Shown: positions 45,978 through 57,795, numbered from the stretch's first letter. The stretch is DNA of 64,000 bases from CAWAYH01 sp963786195 (GCA_963786195.1 CAWAYH010000007.1:62001-126000); one strand, 5' to 3'. Translations and numbers: made by a program. The notes: a model not told the origin generated them from the letters alone.

Positions 45978-46834
45978 CGGACCACCTCCACCGGCCGCAG
46001 CTTGCGTTCGATCACCAGGACGAGCAGGAGAACGAACGCCGCCAGCGCCAACATGGAGGCCCCGGCCCCCGGGCCGTCGGGCGGATCCACGCCCAGCAGC
46101 GTGCACCACACCCGGTTGACCGCCCAGGCCGGATCCAGGACGTGCCCCCACGTCACGCGAAAGACGTTGTCGATCATCTCGGACACGCCGGTCAGGATGA
46201 AGAAGAAGGCGAGGCTGACCGCCCCGGCCACGACCCTCCACTTCACGTAGGCGGAACTGGCCATCGCCACCAGGCCCAGGACCAGCAGCCAGAGAAGGAA
46301 CCCGGCCACCACGCCGGCACCCAGCGTCCAGTTCGCCAGGAACCACCAGCCGCCGGCCAGGCCGACCTGCAGCCCGAACAGGAGGAGGCCCGGAATCCAC
46401 GTGACGACCGACAACATGCCGACGATCACGGTCAGCCGCGCCAGGGCGTAGCTCCAGCGCGTGAGGGGCCGGCTGAAGTACAGCGGGAGCGCGTTGTTCG
46501 CCAGGTCCGGCGCAACCAGGCCGGGCCCGGCCAGCGCCGCGAGGAAGACCGCGCAGGCCCCCTGGACGTACATGAAGATCGAGAAGAACCTGCCGTCAAC
46601 CTGGATGAACGCGCGAAACTCCGGTTCGAGCCCCTGGAGCAGCTCCACATGATTGGTGAGATAGACGAAGCCGGCGCACAGGAGGGGCCAGACGAACGCC
46701 GCCATCGTGAGCAGGAGGACCAGCCGCTGCTGATAGAGCCTGCGCCAGGCGTAGCGGGGCAGGACCATGAACCGCGTCCAGCGCCCCGTGAGGGGTCCCG
46801 CGTATCGCTGATATCCCCGCTTGTAAACCGCCAT
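45974..46834 (-). CDS. ABC-2 type permease
   Basis: This 286-residue membrane protein starts MAVYKRGYQRYAGPLTGRW and has six hydrophobic segments (VLLLTMAAFVWPLLCAGFVY, MYVQGACAVFLAALAGPGLV, LTVIVGMLSVVTWIPGLLL, VVAGFLLWLLVLGLVAMA, VAGAVSLAFFFILTGV, LALAAFVLLLVLVIE). The GP(L/F)TGRWTR start motif and the APDLANNALPLYFSRPLTR segment are typical of ABC-2 permeases that lack a large extracellular domain. It follows the first ATPase with two bases between them and overlaps the second ATPase by four. Confidence 0.85.
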   Translation of the reverse strand: MAVYKRGYQRYAGPLTGRWTRFMVLPRYAWRRLYQQRLVLLLTMAAFVWPLLCAGFVYLTNHVELLQGLEPEFRAFIQVDGRFFSIFMYVQGACAVFLAALAGPGLVAPDLANNALPLYFSRPLTRWSYALARLTVIVGMLSVVTWIPGLLLFGLQVGLAGGWWFLANWTLGAGVVAGFLLWLLVLGLVAMASSAYVKWRVVAGAVSLAFFFILTGVSEMIDNVFRVTWGHVLDPAWAVNRVWCTLLGVDPPDGPGAGASMLALAAFVLLLVLVIERKLRPVEVVR

Positions 46835-46836
46835 GT

Positions 46837-47871
46837 TTACCGATTCGCGGATTCGCGCGACCGCCGTCGTCGCGTCTCGCGCGCTTCGCGAGCCTCCGGC
46901 CGCGTACGCGGCGAGGCGGCCTCCCCGGGCGTGTGCGCCAGGTGGCCCATGGCTTTCAGGAAGATCTCCTCCAGCGTGTCCCGGCGGTGCGTGAGCTTCC
47001 TCACCAGCAGGTTCTGCCGCGCCGCGAGCCCCCAGATGGCTTCGACCTCGACCCCCGCCGGCAGGACGATACGCCAGCGCCCGCCGCCTTCGGAGACGCC
47101 CTCGGCGCCGATCTCCGGCAGCGCCATCCGCAGGTTCCGATCGTCGCCGGTCACCTCGAGCTCGACGAAGGACCTGTTCGACCGCCGCTCTTCTTCGAGG
47201 TTGCACTGGTGCACGATCACGCCGTCCTTCAGGATCACGGCCTCGTCGCACACCTGCTCGATGTCGCGCAGCAGGTGGGAGCAGACGAGCACGTTCATCC
47301 CCTGCTCCTCCTTCATCTCGGCGACGAGCTTGAGCATCCGCCGGCGCGCGGCCGGATCGAGCCCGTTGGTCGGTTCGTCCAGCACGACCAGCTCCGGCCC
47401 GTGGACGATCGCCTGGGCGAGCTTGGCCATCTGCTTCATCCCGTACGAGTAGGTCCGCAGCTCCCGGTAGCGCGCCTCCCCGAGCCCCACGTGGAACAGG
47501 ACCTCGTGCGCTTTCTCGAGCGCCGCCTTCGGCGGGAGGCCCGACAGCTCGGCCATCTGGCGCAGGAAGGTGACCGCCGTCATCTCCCCGACGAACGAGT
47601 CGTTCTCGGGCATGTAGCCGATTCTCGACCGGGCCTCGCCCATGTTGCGCCGGCAGTCCATGCCCAGGATACGGGCGCGTCCGGCGCTGGGCCGGAGAAA
47701 CCCGAGCAGCGTCAGGATCAGCGTGGACTTGCCCGCCCCGTTGGGCCCGAGCAACCCCACCGCCTTTCCCGTGCCCGAAACGCCGAGACGGCAGGTGATC
47801 CCGTGGAGGATCTCCCGCCGTCCCAGCTTGACCTTCAGGTTCTCGAGTTCGACGACCGGTGTCGTATCCAA
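46837..47871 (-). CDS. ABC transporter ATPase
   Basis: The ATPase of the first transporter half-set has Walker A LLGPNGAGKSTLI, a divergent signature YSYGMKQMAKLAQAI, Walker B LVVLDEPTNGLD and CSHLLRDIEQV. The C-terminal part after residue 230 adds a beta domain (SFVELEVTGDDRNLRMALP) and a basic tail rich in Arg. The YSYGMKQ signature is the form found in ABC-2 exporters. The ATG at 47871 lies directly after repeat copy D, which occupies the space upstream. Confidence 0.9.
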   Translation of the reverse strand: MDTTPVVELENLKVKLGRREILHGITCRLGVSGTGKAVGLLGPNGAGKSTLILTLLGFLRPSAGRARILGMDCRRNMGEARSRIGYMPENDSFVGEMTAVTFLRQMAELSGLPPKAALEKAHEVLFHVGLGEARYRELRTYSYGMKQMAKLAQAIVHGPELVVLDEPTNGLDPAARRRMLKLVAEMKEEQGMNVLVCSHLLRDIEQVCDEAVILKDGVIVHQCNLEEERRSNRSFVELEVTGDDRNLRMALPEIGAEGVSEGGGRWRIVLPAGVEVEAIWGLAARQNLLVRKLTHRRDTLEEIFLKAMGHLAHTPGEAASPRTRPEAREARETRRRRSRESANR

Positions 47872-47875
47872 TCTC

Positions 47876-50406
47876 TCAATCGAGGGGCTTCGCCCCTCGA
47901 ACTCCCCTACACGCTCCTCGCGCGCCGCTCCGGCCGCTCGGCTGGCTGCTCACTCGCTGCGCTCGTCGCGATTGCTGTCCCAGCGTCGCCCGGCCCAGGC
48001 TCTCGATCAGCATCACGTCCATGATCAATCCGGAGATACGAGTACGGCTGGCCGCGTGGATCTGTTCCGGCGTTCCATCGAACACGACGAGAATCGGATC
48101 GCGCCCGGCCACGAGCTCGCCGAGCGCCGGGTTCGGGGCCAGCGCCGACAGGATTCCGAGTGCCCCCTTCGCGTTCAGCCAGGCGAAGGCGGACGGGTGG
48201 AGTCCGGCAGACGAGGGGAGCTGGCCGAGGAACTCCGGCGACCAGACGAGCGGGGAGCCGCCGTTCCGGGTCGCGATGGCACGCTCCGCGACGGCGCGAT
48301 CGGAGGCCGCCACCATGTAGCCCCGATCGTACGTCCAGGTGATGCCGAGCGGAAGTCCTCCCGGTTTCATCGTGCTCCAGGTCCGTCCGCCCGCGCTCTC
48401 CTGCTCGAACACGATCCGCTTGCCCTGCTCGTCGGGCCCAAGCTCCGCGTTGAACGTTTCCACCAGCTTCTGAAGGGAGCTGTCGATGACCGCCGGGTTG
48501 TTCGCCACGCTCGCCATGACCCACGTCGGGCCGCTGGCCGAGAGTCCCGTCACCGCCAGGGCCGCTTCGGTCCCCAACGCCGCGGTCAGGTTCTGGACGA
48601 AGCCGGCGCCGAGCTTCTCGTCCATCTGGCCAGGCCGCGTTCGAAGTCCGGCTCCGACCTGGTGATCTGCGCGGTGAACTCCTCGAACAGCTGCAAGGGC
48701 TCGCGGGTCGAAACGTAGCCGGCGAGGAGCGCATCGGCCGGCAGATACTCCGCCGCGCCCCCGGAGCCGGCGTCAGCCAGCCACGACCCCATTCCCGTTC
48801 GTGCCCCCTGGAACGCGAACGTGACCTCGTTCTCTTCCGCACCCGCAGGAGCACGCTGCTCGAGGAAGAGGTACTTCATCCCGATCATGCCGGCGAGCTC
48901 GACTGGAGGGGCGTCGTCTCCGGACGCCATCGTGACCAATGGGGGCGCATCCATCCCGATAAGCCAGCCCACGCCGCGCCGGTACCGCTCCCCGATGGCT
49001 GCCGCAAACGGGGAGCCGGCGCCCTGCCCCAGGTGAGCGAGGGCCCACGCCAGGTGCGACGGCGAGTCTGAAACGACCATCAGGTCGTCGGAAACCGAAT
49101 ACGATGCGGGAGACTCGCCCGCCGCGGCGAAAAGCCCTTCCAGGGCGCTCGCGAGCTCCGCCCGCTTGCCGGGCTGCACCCGGGCCATCACGATCGGCAC
49201 GGGCTCGTCGTGTCCCGGCGACGCTGGCACAGAAGACGATTTCGTCCCCGAGCAGCGGGTTCACCGACTGGACGCGGTCCGCCATCTGTCTCAACTCGCG
49301 TCCCGTCTCGGAATTCCACCAGGCCCCGAACGTCGCGTTCTGGGCCGACTGCTCCTCGGCGAGGGCAAGGGCCCGGCCGATCGTGACGCCGGGATTTGGG
49401 ACCGTGCCGTAGACGACCGCCCCTGCGGGAAGATACGAGAGCAGGGCCGAGTTGGTCCGCAGCTCGGCGGGGAAATTCGCCAGCTCGCGTTCGATCTTCA
49501 CGAGCGACCCGAGCAGCTCCAGGTAGTGACTCCGCCTCGGGGCTCCAGGAGACGGCTTCCGCGACCGAGCTCGCCAGCGCCGGGATGGAGGCGGCCTGCT
49601 GGCCGGGGCTGAGGACCACCTCCCTGCCGGGCTGGTTCACCGCCACCGATCCCTCGACCACCGAGACCACCGAGCCGCCCATGCCGGCGGACACCGCGAA
49701 GACGGTTCCCTTCACCGAGGCGATGGAATCGCGGGTCAGAACCCGAAGGCGGCCCCGGCGCTGTTTGGCGGCCTTGACGATGATGTCACCGCGCTGGAGG
49801 TGAATCGCCTGGCCGCTCCAGGCGGCGGTCACGAACAGCTCCGTTCGCTCGTTGACATCCACCATCGATCCGTCGGCGAGCCGCAACACCGCGTGGGCTC
49901 CCGGGCCCGTGCGGACCGACTCGCGTTCGCCGATGGCGGCGCCTGCTTCGAGAGAGCCCACGGCCAGGCGGTACAGGCCGCCGTCGGCGGAAACGACCGT
50001 GGCCCGCGGGCCGCCGGGAGCCATCATGCCGTCGATGGCGTCGCGTCCGAGATAGAGGACCGCGAAGAGCAGTGCGGCTGCCGCGGCCAGGGCTCCCCGT
50101 TGCACCCAGCGGGAGGAGGACCGCGACCGGCATGGCGACGACGATCGGCCTCTCGCCCTTCATCTCGGCGATCCGGGCGCGACAGCCGGGGCAGCGGCTG
50201 AGATGGTCTTCCACCAGGATGCGGCGGCTGCCGCCCAGCTCGTTGCCCAGATACGCGCGGAAGTCCTGCCGGAACTCCGCACAGGTGGCGCTGCCGGCGT
50301 TCGTCACGTTCTCCCAGACGCGCGCCCGCGCGGCCTCGAGCGTGCCGGCGTCCACGTCTTCCTCTTTCATCTCCTGTAGTGCTCGTTCCAGACGGTCTTC
50401 GGACAT
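47876..50406 (-). CDS. Anti-sigma/FecR fusion protein with large C-terminal domain; four frame breaks
   Basis: One protein of about 840 residues once the frame is repaired at about 50115, 49540, 49215 and 48625. From the N terminus: a zinc-binding anti-sigma domain with HLSRCPGC, one membrane helix (ALAAAAALLFAVLYLG), a FecR-like domain (RTGPGAHAVLRLADGSMVDV, SIASVKGTVFAVSAGM, VSVVEGSVAVNQPG), then some 430 periplasmic residues resembling DUF3352-type repeats (LLSYLPAGAVVYGTVPNP, SPSHLAWALAHLGQGAG, LPLGITWTYDRGYMVAASD). The C-terminal 20 residues come from repeat copy D. AAGGAGG lies 6 bases before the ATG at 50406. It likely controls the sigma factor upstream while sensing something outside the membrane. 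Confidence 0.78.
47880..47970 (+). repeat. Dispersed three-palindrome repeat, copy D
   Basis: GAGGGGCTTCGCCCCTC, then AACTCCCCTACACGCTC, CGCGCGCCGCTCCGG and a CGCTGCGCTCG end. It occupies the gap between the FecR-type gene and the ATPase and encodes the last 20 or so residues of the former on the minus strand. Confidence 0.78.
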
Positions 50407-50425
50407 CGCCGACCTCCTTCTTGAC

Positions 50426-50527
50426 CGAGGGGCTTCGCCCCGCCGGACTCCCCTACACGCGTTCCTCGCGCGCCGCTTCGCCGGCGCGCTTCCGGTCGCG
50501 TGGCTCGCTGCGCTTCGCTCGCTCGCC
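50426..50527 (+). repeat. Dispersed three-palindrome repeat, copy E
   Basis: The best preserved copy: GAGGGGCTTCGCCCC, GGACTCCCCTACACGC, GCGCGCCGCTTCGCCGGCGC (a near-perfect palindrome), and CGCGTGGCTCGCTGCGC with a GCTTCGCTCGCTCGC tail. It lies between the sigma factor stop and the ribosome-binding site of the anti-sigma gene. Confidence 0.82.
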
Positions 50528-50552
50528 TGAACGAGGGCCGCTATGAACAGCA

Positions 50553-51078
50553 CTAGCGTTCCATTTCGGCTTGCAGCCGGTGCCGGATCCGGTGGAGCCT
50601 GACGGCCACGTTGTTCTTCTCCATCTGGAACATCCCGGCCAGCTCTTCGATCGACAGCCCCTCGACGTGACGCAGCAGGAACAGGCTTGCGTCCTCGCTG
50701 TCCAGGGCGGCGATGGCGCGCCGAAGCCGCTCCTTCAGCAGCAAAGGGGGCTGGACGGCGTGCGGCGCCCGATCGTCGTAAACCGACTCCGCATGAAGCT
50801 CCCGGCGGCGCAGCACGTCGACGGCCGCGTTGACGGCTGCGCGCCGGAAGTAGGCGGCCGGCAGCGCAACGTCCTCGACGTCTCCACCCCGGGCCAGGAA
50901 CGCGCAGGAAGACGGTCTGCAGGACGTCCTCGGCGTCGGCCGGATTCCCGGTGACGCGCAGGGCCGCGCGGAATACCGCCTCGTAGTGGCGCTCGTACAG
51001 CTCGGCAAACCCCGCCAGCGGGGTCGTGGAAGTCATGGGGATCGGCAGCTCGTCGATTTGCGTGCTGGCTGTGGGCAC
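50553..51078 (-). CDS. ECF-type sigma factor, frame broken near 50900
   Basis: First gene of the operon. Region 2 is read as YERHYEAVFRAALRVTGNPADAEDVLQTVF, a classical pattern given here in parts: ERHYEAVFRAALRVTG and DAEDVLQTVFLR. Region 4 is in LRRAIAALDSEDASLFLLRH followed by GLSIEELAGMFQMEKNNVAV and a terminal helix HRIRHRLQ. A +1 shift between 50885 and 50915 separates the two parts; the joined sequence has normal length, about 174 residues. The ATG at 51078 is the only start before region 2. The cognate anti-sigma domain is the next gene. Confidence 0.82.
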
Positions 51079-51195
51079 CTCGTCCGCCTCACCAGTCTTG
51101 ACGCACGAGGAGGCCGACTATTACAGGGTGTGCGGAAGAATTGTAGCGCCGCCGGCGGATTGCGGACAATGACAGGTCGTCCGGCGATTCGCGGC

Positions 51196-52653
51196 TTATC
51201 TCTCCATTCGAAACGACAGGTACATCAGCGTGCCCGCGCGCTCCAGGTGAAGCACTGCGGCCGTTCCCGGCTTCAGCGCCGCAGCAGCCGCGTTGAGCTC
51301 GGCGATCGTGTCGATCAGCTTGCCGTTCAGCGAGTAGATGACGTCGCCAGGCTGCAGGCGCCCCTGCTGCGAGTACGGGGCCGCCGATGAAATCGTGGCG
51401 ACGACGACGCCCCTGTTGCGCCGGAGGTTTGGCAGCAGCTCGGCGATCGGTTGCGTGAGATCGAGTCCGAGGACGCCGAGCGAGCGGATCGCGCTCTGCT
51501 GATTGATGAGATCGCTCAGGCGGCCGAGATTGCTGTCGCGCTCCCCCACGGGCACACGGACGGTCACGCGCCGTTCGCCCCGCTGGACCTCCAGCGTCAC
51601 CGTGTCGTTGATCCCGCGCGTGTAGACGTTGATGCGAAACTGGCGGCCGTTCTCCATGCGCTTGCCATCCAGCGTCAGCACCAGATCGCCAGGCTGAAGC
51701 CCCACGCGGGCGGCGGGACCACCCGGGACTACGTCCGCCAGCACGACGCCGGCGTCGGTCGTAATCCCGAGCCCTTCGACCATGAGCGGCGTCAGTGTTT
51801 GCGAGTAGACACCGATCTCCCCGCGGCGGACCCGCCCGGTCTTGCGAATCTGGGCGAACACGTTCCGGACGATGTTGCTCGGCGCCGCGAAGCCGATACC
51901 CTCGTTGCCTCCCGACTGCGAGTAGATCATCGTGTTGATGCCGACCAGCCGGCCTTCGGTATCCACGAGCGCCCCGCCGCTGTTTCCCGGATTGATGGGC
52001 GCATCGGTCTGGATGTAGATCATCGGATCTTCCGGCGTCAGCTGACGAGCCACGGCGCTGACGATGCCGAGCGTGACCGACGACTCCAGCCCCAGCGGGC
52101 TCCCGAACGCGAGGACGATCTGGCCAGGCCTCAGCGTTTCGGAGTCGCCGAACGGAAGCACCGGCAGACCGCGAGCGTCCACCTTGAGGACGGCGATGTC
52201 CGTCTCGTGATCGATCGCGACGATCTGGGCGCCGACGGTGCGTCCGCGGCGCCGCAGAATCGATGTGCCCGGCTTCTCGCCCGTCGCCGCGAGCGCGAGC
52301 TCCACCTCGACGCGGGTCGCGCGTTCGACGACGTGCGCGTTGGTGATGATGTAGCCGTCGGGGTCGACGATGACGCCCGACCCGCTGCTCCGCTCGAGTA
52401 TCGGTTCCCCTGACGATCGTTGATCCTCTTCGTCCGGCTCGGCGAACCCGGTGACGAAGATCTGCACCATGCTGGAGCTGACACGCTCCGACAGATCCTG
52501 GAGTGACTGCGAGAGCTCGCCGAGTGCCTGCGTCGCCCGCGTCTGCGGCGGACGGGCCTGAGCGGCCGGCTGCGCCTGGCCCGCCGTGGCCGTTGCGAGG
52601 AGCGCGCAGAAAGCCGCCGCATATGTACGTAGGAAGTCGTGTTGCTGGAGCAT
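51196..52653 (-). CDS. HtrA/DegP-type periplasmic serine protease
   Basis: This periplasmic protease/chaperone of 485 residues has a signal peptide (YAAAFCALLATATAGQAQ). The trypsin-like triad is complete: His in ITNAHVVERA, Asp in DHETDIAVLKV, Ser in NPGNSGGALVDTEG. Two PDZ domains follow (GVVLADVVPGGPAARVGLQP with GDLVLTLDGKRMENG, and GVVVATISSAAPYSQQGRLQ). The ATG at 52653 begins MLQQHDFLRTYAAAF; upstream residues belong to galK in another frame. It lies 20 bases from galK on the same strand, so the two may share a transcript. Confidence 0.92.
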   Translation of the reverse strand: MLQQHDFLRTYAAAFCALLATATAGQAQPAAQARPPQTRATQALGELSQSLQDLSERVSSSMVQIFVTGFAEPDEEDQRSSGEPILERSSGSGVIVDPDGYIITNAHVVERATRVEVELALAATGEKPGTSILRRRGRTVGAQIVAIDHETDIAVLKVDARGLPVLPFGDSETLRPGQIVLAFGSPLGLESSVTLGIVSAVARQLTPEDPMIYIQTDAPINPGNSGGALVDTEGRLVGINTMIYSQSGGNEGIGFAAPSNIVRNVFAQIRKTGRVRRGEIGVYSQTLTPLMVEGLGITTDAGVVLADVVPGGPAARVGLQPGDLVLTLDGKRMENGRQFRINVYTRGINDTVTLEVQRGERRVTVRVPVGERDSNLGRLSDLINQQSAIRSLGVLGLDLTQPIAELLPNLRRNRGVVVATISSAAPYSQQGRLQPGDVIYSLNGKLIDTIAELNAAAAALKPGTAAVLHLERAGTLMYLSFRMER

Positions 52654-52672
52654 CCGAGGATTGTAGACCGGC

Positions 52673-53872
52673 TCAACTCGCGTTTTCGACGATCCTCGCG
52701 CCGCCCGAAGGCCGGCACTCGAAGACGGCCGGGGGCCGGCCGTCCGGCCCCTTGTAGCCAGCCCGCAGCGAGGCCATGACGTCATCGACAGCGCCTGCAT
52801 CGACGAGTGCGATCGCGCATCCGCCGAATCCGGCGCCCGTCAGCCTCGCGCCATGGCAGTCGTCCTGACCGCAGGCCAGCTCGACGACGCGATCGAGCTC
52901 GGGGCACGAGACCTCGTAGAGATCGCGCAGGCTCGCGTGGGACTCCAGCATCAGCCGGCCGGCGCGTCCGAGATCGCCAGCGGCAAGGGCGGCTGACATC
53001 GCGTGGGGCCGGCGATTTTCCGCGATGACATGGGCGGCGCGCCTCGCGTCGATCGGATCGATCGAGTCCGCCAGGCCGGCCAGCAGCGCTTCATCGACAT
53101 CGCGAAGCGCCCGAACGTCGGGCTGGACGCGTTGGGCCGCGGCCACGACTCGCGCGCAGGCGGCCCGGCGGTCGTTGTAGCCGCTGGCCGCCAGCTCGCG
53201 CCGCACGCCGGTGTCGATGACAATGAAACATGCGCGTCCCGGCACGGGCACGTCCTGCGTGTCGAGCGAGCGGCAATCGATGAGCAGAGCGCAGTGCTCC
53301 GTGGCGCAGGCCACGGAAAGCTGGTCCATGATGCCGCACAGGACGCCGGCAAATACGTGCTCGGCCCGCTGGGCGAGCGTGGCGGCCACGCGGCCGTCCC
53401 ACCCCGCGTCAGACACAGCCGACAGCGCGCGAGCCACGGCAATCTCGAGCGCCGCTGACGAAGACAATCCCCCGCCGATGGGCAGGTCGCTCACGATGGC
53501 GAGATCGGCACCACGGAGGGTGTGCCCCGCGTCGGCAAACGCCCAGGCGACTCCGGCGACGTATCGAGACCACGCGCCGCTTGCCCGGTAGTGTCCGGAC
53601 GCCGCGTCACCCCGTTGCTCGATCGTTTCCAGCGAGAACTCGTGTACCTGGTCGAGCTCGGCGGCACGCACGCGGAGCGTGCGGTCGCTCCTCGGCGCGA
53701 ACGCGACCGCCAGGTGGCGATCGATCGCCATCGGCAGGACGAAGCCGTCGTTGTAGTCCGTGTGCTCGCCGATCAGGTTGATGCGGCCGGGTGCGACTGC
53801 AACGCGCGGCGTCGCCCCGCGGCCGAACGTCCGGTCGAACTCCCGGCGCGCGCGCTCGACGAGTGGGGCCAT
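52673..53872 (-). CDS. galK: Galactokinase
   Basis: GalK phosphorylates alpha-D-galactose at C1. The GHMP kinase motifs are intact: VAPGRINLIGEHTDYNDGFV (the galactokinase signature), SDLPIGGGLSSSAALEIA (phosphate loop) and LTGAGFGGCAIALVDAG. CGIMDQLSVACA carries the aspartate base. Length 399 is typical. It is the only gene of the Leloir pathway in the window. A terminator-like hairpin lies just upstream of its ATG at 53872. Confidence 0.95.
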   Translation of the reverse strand: MAPLVERARREFDRTFGRGATPRVAVAPGRINLIGEHTDYNDGFVLPMAIDRHLAVAFAPRSDRTLRVRAAELDQVHEFSLETIEQRGDAASGHYRASGAWSRYVAGVAWAFADAGHTLRGADLAIVSDLPIGGGLSSSAALEIAVARALSAVSDAGWDGRVAATLAQRAEHVFAGVLCGIMDQLSVACATEHCALLIDCRSLDTQDVPVPGRACFIVIDTGVRRELAASGYNDRRAACARVVAAAQRVQPDVRALRDVDEALLAGLADSIDPIDARRAAHVIAENRRPHAMSAALAAGDLGRAGRLMLESHASLRDLYEVSCPELDRVVELACGQDDCHGARLTGAGFGGCAIALVDAGAVDDVMASLRAGYKGPDGRPPAVFECRPSGGARIVENAS

Positions 53873-53879
53873 AACGCGA

Positions 53880-53912
53880 AAACGGGGAAAGCCCGATGGG
53901 CCGTCCCCGTTT
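53880..53912 (-). terminator. Intrinsic terminator after the radical SAM gene
   Basis: AAACGGGGA at 53880-53888 pairs with TCCCCGTTT at 53904-53912, with an inner GCCC/GGGC pairing, so the whole is a long hairpin. On the minus strand it is followed by a short T run, and it begins 31 bases after the stop of the radical SAM gene at 53943. Confidence 0.65.
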
Positions 53913-53942
53913 CTCCTCCCTGAGCCGTGCGCCCCGCTGCGA

Positions 53943-56048
<2,106 letters not shown>

Positions 56049-56170
56049 GAGGCCATGCTAACGGTTTCGTACAGCCCCGGACAGGCAATTTGAAGCCAAC
56101 GGGCCGGATCGGGGGGTGAACGGGCCAATACACGGCGAAAAGGGACAAGCGGAACAGGGCAGGGACAGGA

Positions 56171-56799
56171 TCAGAGCCCGGATTCTAGGCCCGGACAGGC
56201 TGGCGGCGCCGGCCGCCGGCCGGGCGGAGCCGCCAGACGACGCCGGAACGCCAGCAGCACGGCCAGGATGGCGGCGTAGTAGACCGGCTCGCCGATCGAC
56301 CACCTTGACCTTCCAGATGAAGTGCAGGCAGGCCGCGATGCGCGCTGCAGATAGACCAGCCGGTGCAGCACCTGCCAGCTTCGGCCCAGCCGCCGGATCC
56401 ACCCCTTGGTCGACGTCATCGCGAGCGGCACCATCAGCCGGAACGCCACCATCCCGGCCGTGATGAACGGCCGCTTGGCCACGTCCGCGCAGGATGAACT
56501 CGAACGCGAGGCCCGGTCGAGGACGACGTAGGTCAGCAGGTGCAGGGACGCGTAGAAGAAGGCGAACAGCCCGAGCATCCGCCGGTACTGAATGACGCGT
56601 TCCAGCCGGTCAGTCGGCGAAGCGGCGTGATCGCCAGCGTGATGAGCAGGAACCGGAGCGTCCAGATCCCGGTCGTCAGCGGGATGTCCTCGACCGGATT
56701 CACGCCGAGACGGCCGGTCAGCCGCGCGAAACAAGCAGCCACGCGAACGGCACCAGCGCAGCGGCGAAGACGACGGGCTTTCCGAAGCGCCGGACCGCT
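56171..56799 (-). CDS. msrQ: MsrQ, heme-binding membrane subunit; several frame breaks
   Basis: MsrQ passes quinone electrons to MsrP. The recognisable parts are FAAALVPFAWLLVSRG, TGRLGVNPVEDIPLTTGIWT, LLITLAITPLRRLTGW, RRMLGLFAFFYASLHLLTYV, AFRLMVPLAMTSTKGWIRRL and WQVLHRLVYL, which belong to the YedZ six-helix fold with its heme histidines (LH and HR). These sit in different frames, so shifts occur near 56730, 56600, 56490, 56350 and 56300. The gene follows the stop of msrP almost directly; the start codon cannot be fixed because of a shift there. Confidence 0.8.
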
Positions 56800-56801
56800 G
56801 A

Positions 56802-57795
56802 TCAGTAGAACTTCCGCAGGTCCATGCCGGCGTACATCGACGCGACCTGATCGCCGTAGCCGTTGAACATCAGCGTCGGTCGCTCGTCGAAGAGCTCGCG
56901 GATGCGGCGCTCGCGCGCCTGCCTCCAGCGCGGATGATCGACCTCGGGGTTCACGTTCGAGTAGAAGCCGTACTCGCCGGGCGTTCGCGATGCTCCACGC
57001 CGTGCGCGGCATCCGGTCGACGAAGCGGATCCGCACGATCGACTTGATGCTCTTGAAGCCGTACTTCCACGGCACGACGAGCCGGATCGGCGCGCCGTTC
57101 TGGTTCATCAGCGTCTTGCCGTAGAGCCCGACCGCCAGGATCGTCAGCGGGTGCATCGCCTCGTCCATCCGCAGCCCTTCGACGTAGGGCCAGTCGAGCG
57201 CTGGCTGATTCTGGCCCGGCATCTCCGACGGGCGGTAGCAGCGTCGTGAACTCGACGAAGGTCGCCTTCGCCGTCGGCTCGGCCCGCTTGAGGATCTCGG
57301 CGAGCGGGATGCCGATCCACGGAATCACCATCGACCACGCCTCGACGCAGCGCAGCCGGTAGATGCGCTCCTCGAGCTGGCGCGGCTTGATCAGATCCTC
57401 GAGCAGGTAGTCGCGCCGGCTTGTTGCAGTGCCCGTCGATCTTCACCGTCCACGGGCTCGTCTTCAGCCGGCCGGCGTACCGCTGCGGATCGCTCCTTGC
57501 CGGTGCCGAACTCGTAGAAGTTGTTGTAGCCGGTGATCTCCTCGAAGGTGTTCAGCTTCTCGTCGGTCGTGACGACCTTCGTCTTGTAACCCGCCAGGGC
57601 CATCTGCCCCCGGGCGGCGGGCTCGGCCGAAGGATCCGCCGCTGTCCCTTCCGCGGCGCAGCCCGGAAACCAGGGCCCGGCCATTGCCGCCGCCGCGGCG
57701 CCACCCGCCAGGCGCATGAACTCCCGCCGCCGGACGTAGAGCTTCTCGTCGGTGATTTCGGACGACGGGATGTCTGGTGCACGCCTGATCAGCAT
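56802..57795 (-). CDS. msrP: MsrP, periplasmic molybdenum methionine sulfoxide reductase; several frame breaks
   Basis: MsrP repairs oxidised methionines in periplasmic proteins using molybdopterin. A twin-arginine signal (RRREFMRLAGGAAAAAMAG) starts near residue 22. Next come FEEITGYNNFYEFGTGK, YRLRCVEAWSMVIPW with the molybdenum-ligand cysteine, and APIRLVVPWKYGFKSIKSIV, and the gene ends GMDLRKFY with TGA at 56802. Frame breaks are visible near 57485, 57425, 57225 and 56985, and in each the text carries one surplus G or C relative to the family sequence. The gene starts divergently from the histidine kinase, 155 bases away. Confidence 0.85.

Noticed and set aside
45978..46400. N-terminal extension of the second ATPase frame beyond its ATG
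   Set aside because: The residues upstream of 45977 are the neighbouring permease read out of frame; composition is Gly/Arg/Pro noise.
43085..50543. A 17-base GCCTGAACGAGGGCCGC match between the end of the small membrane gene and the region next to repeat copy E
   Set aside because: Longer than expected by chance, but it does not extend in either direction and has no pairing or coding sense; left unexplained.
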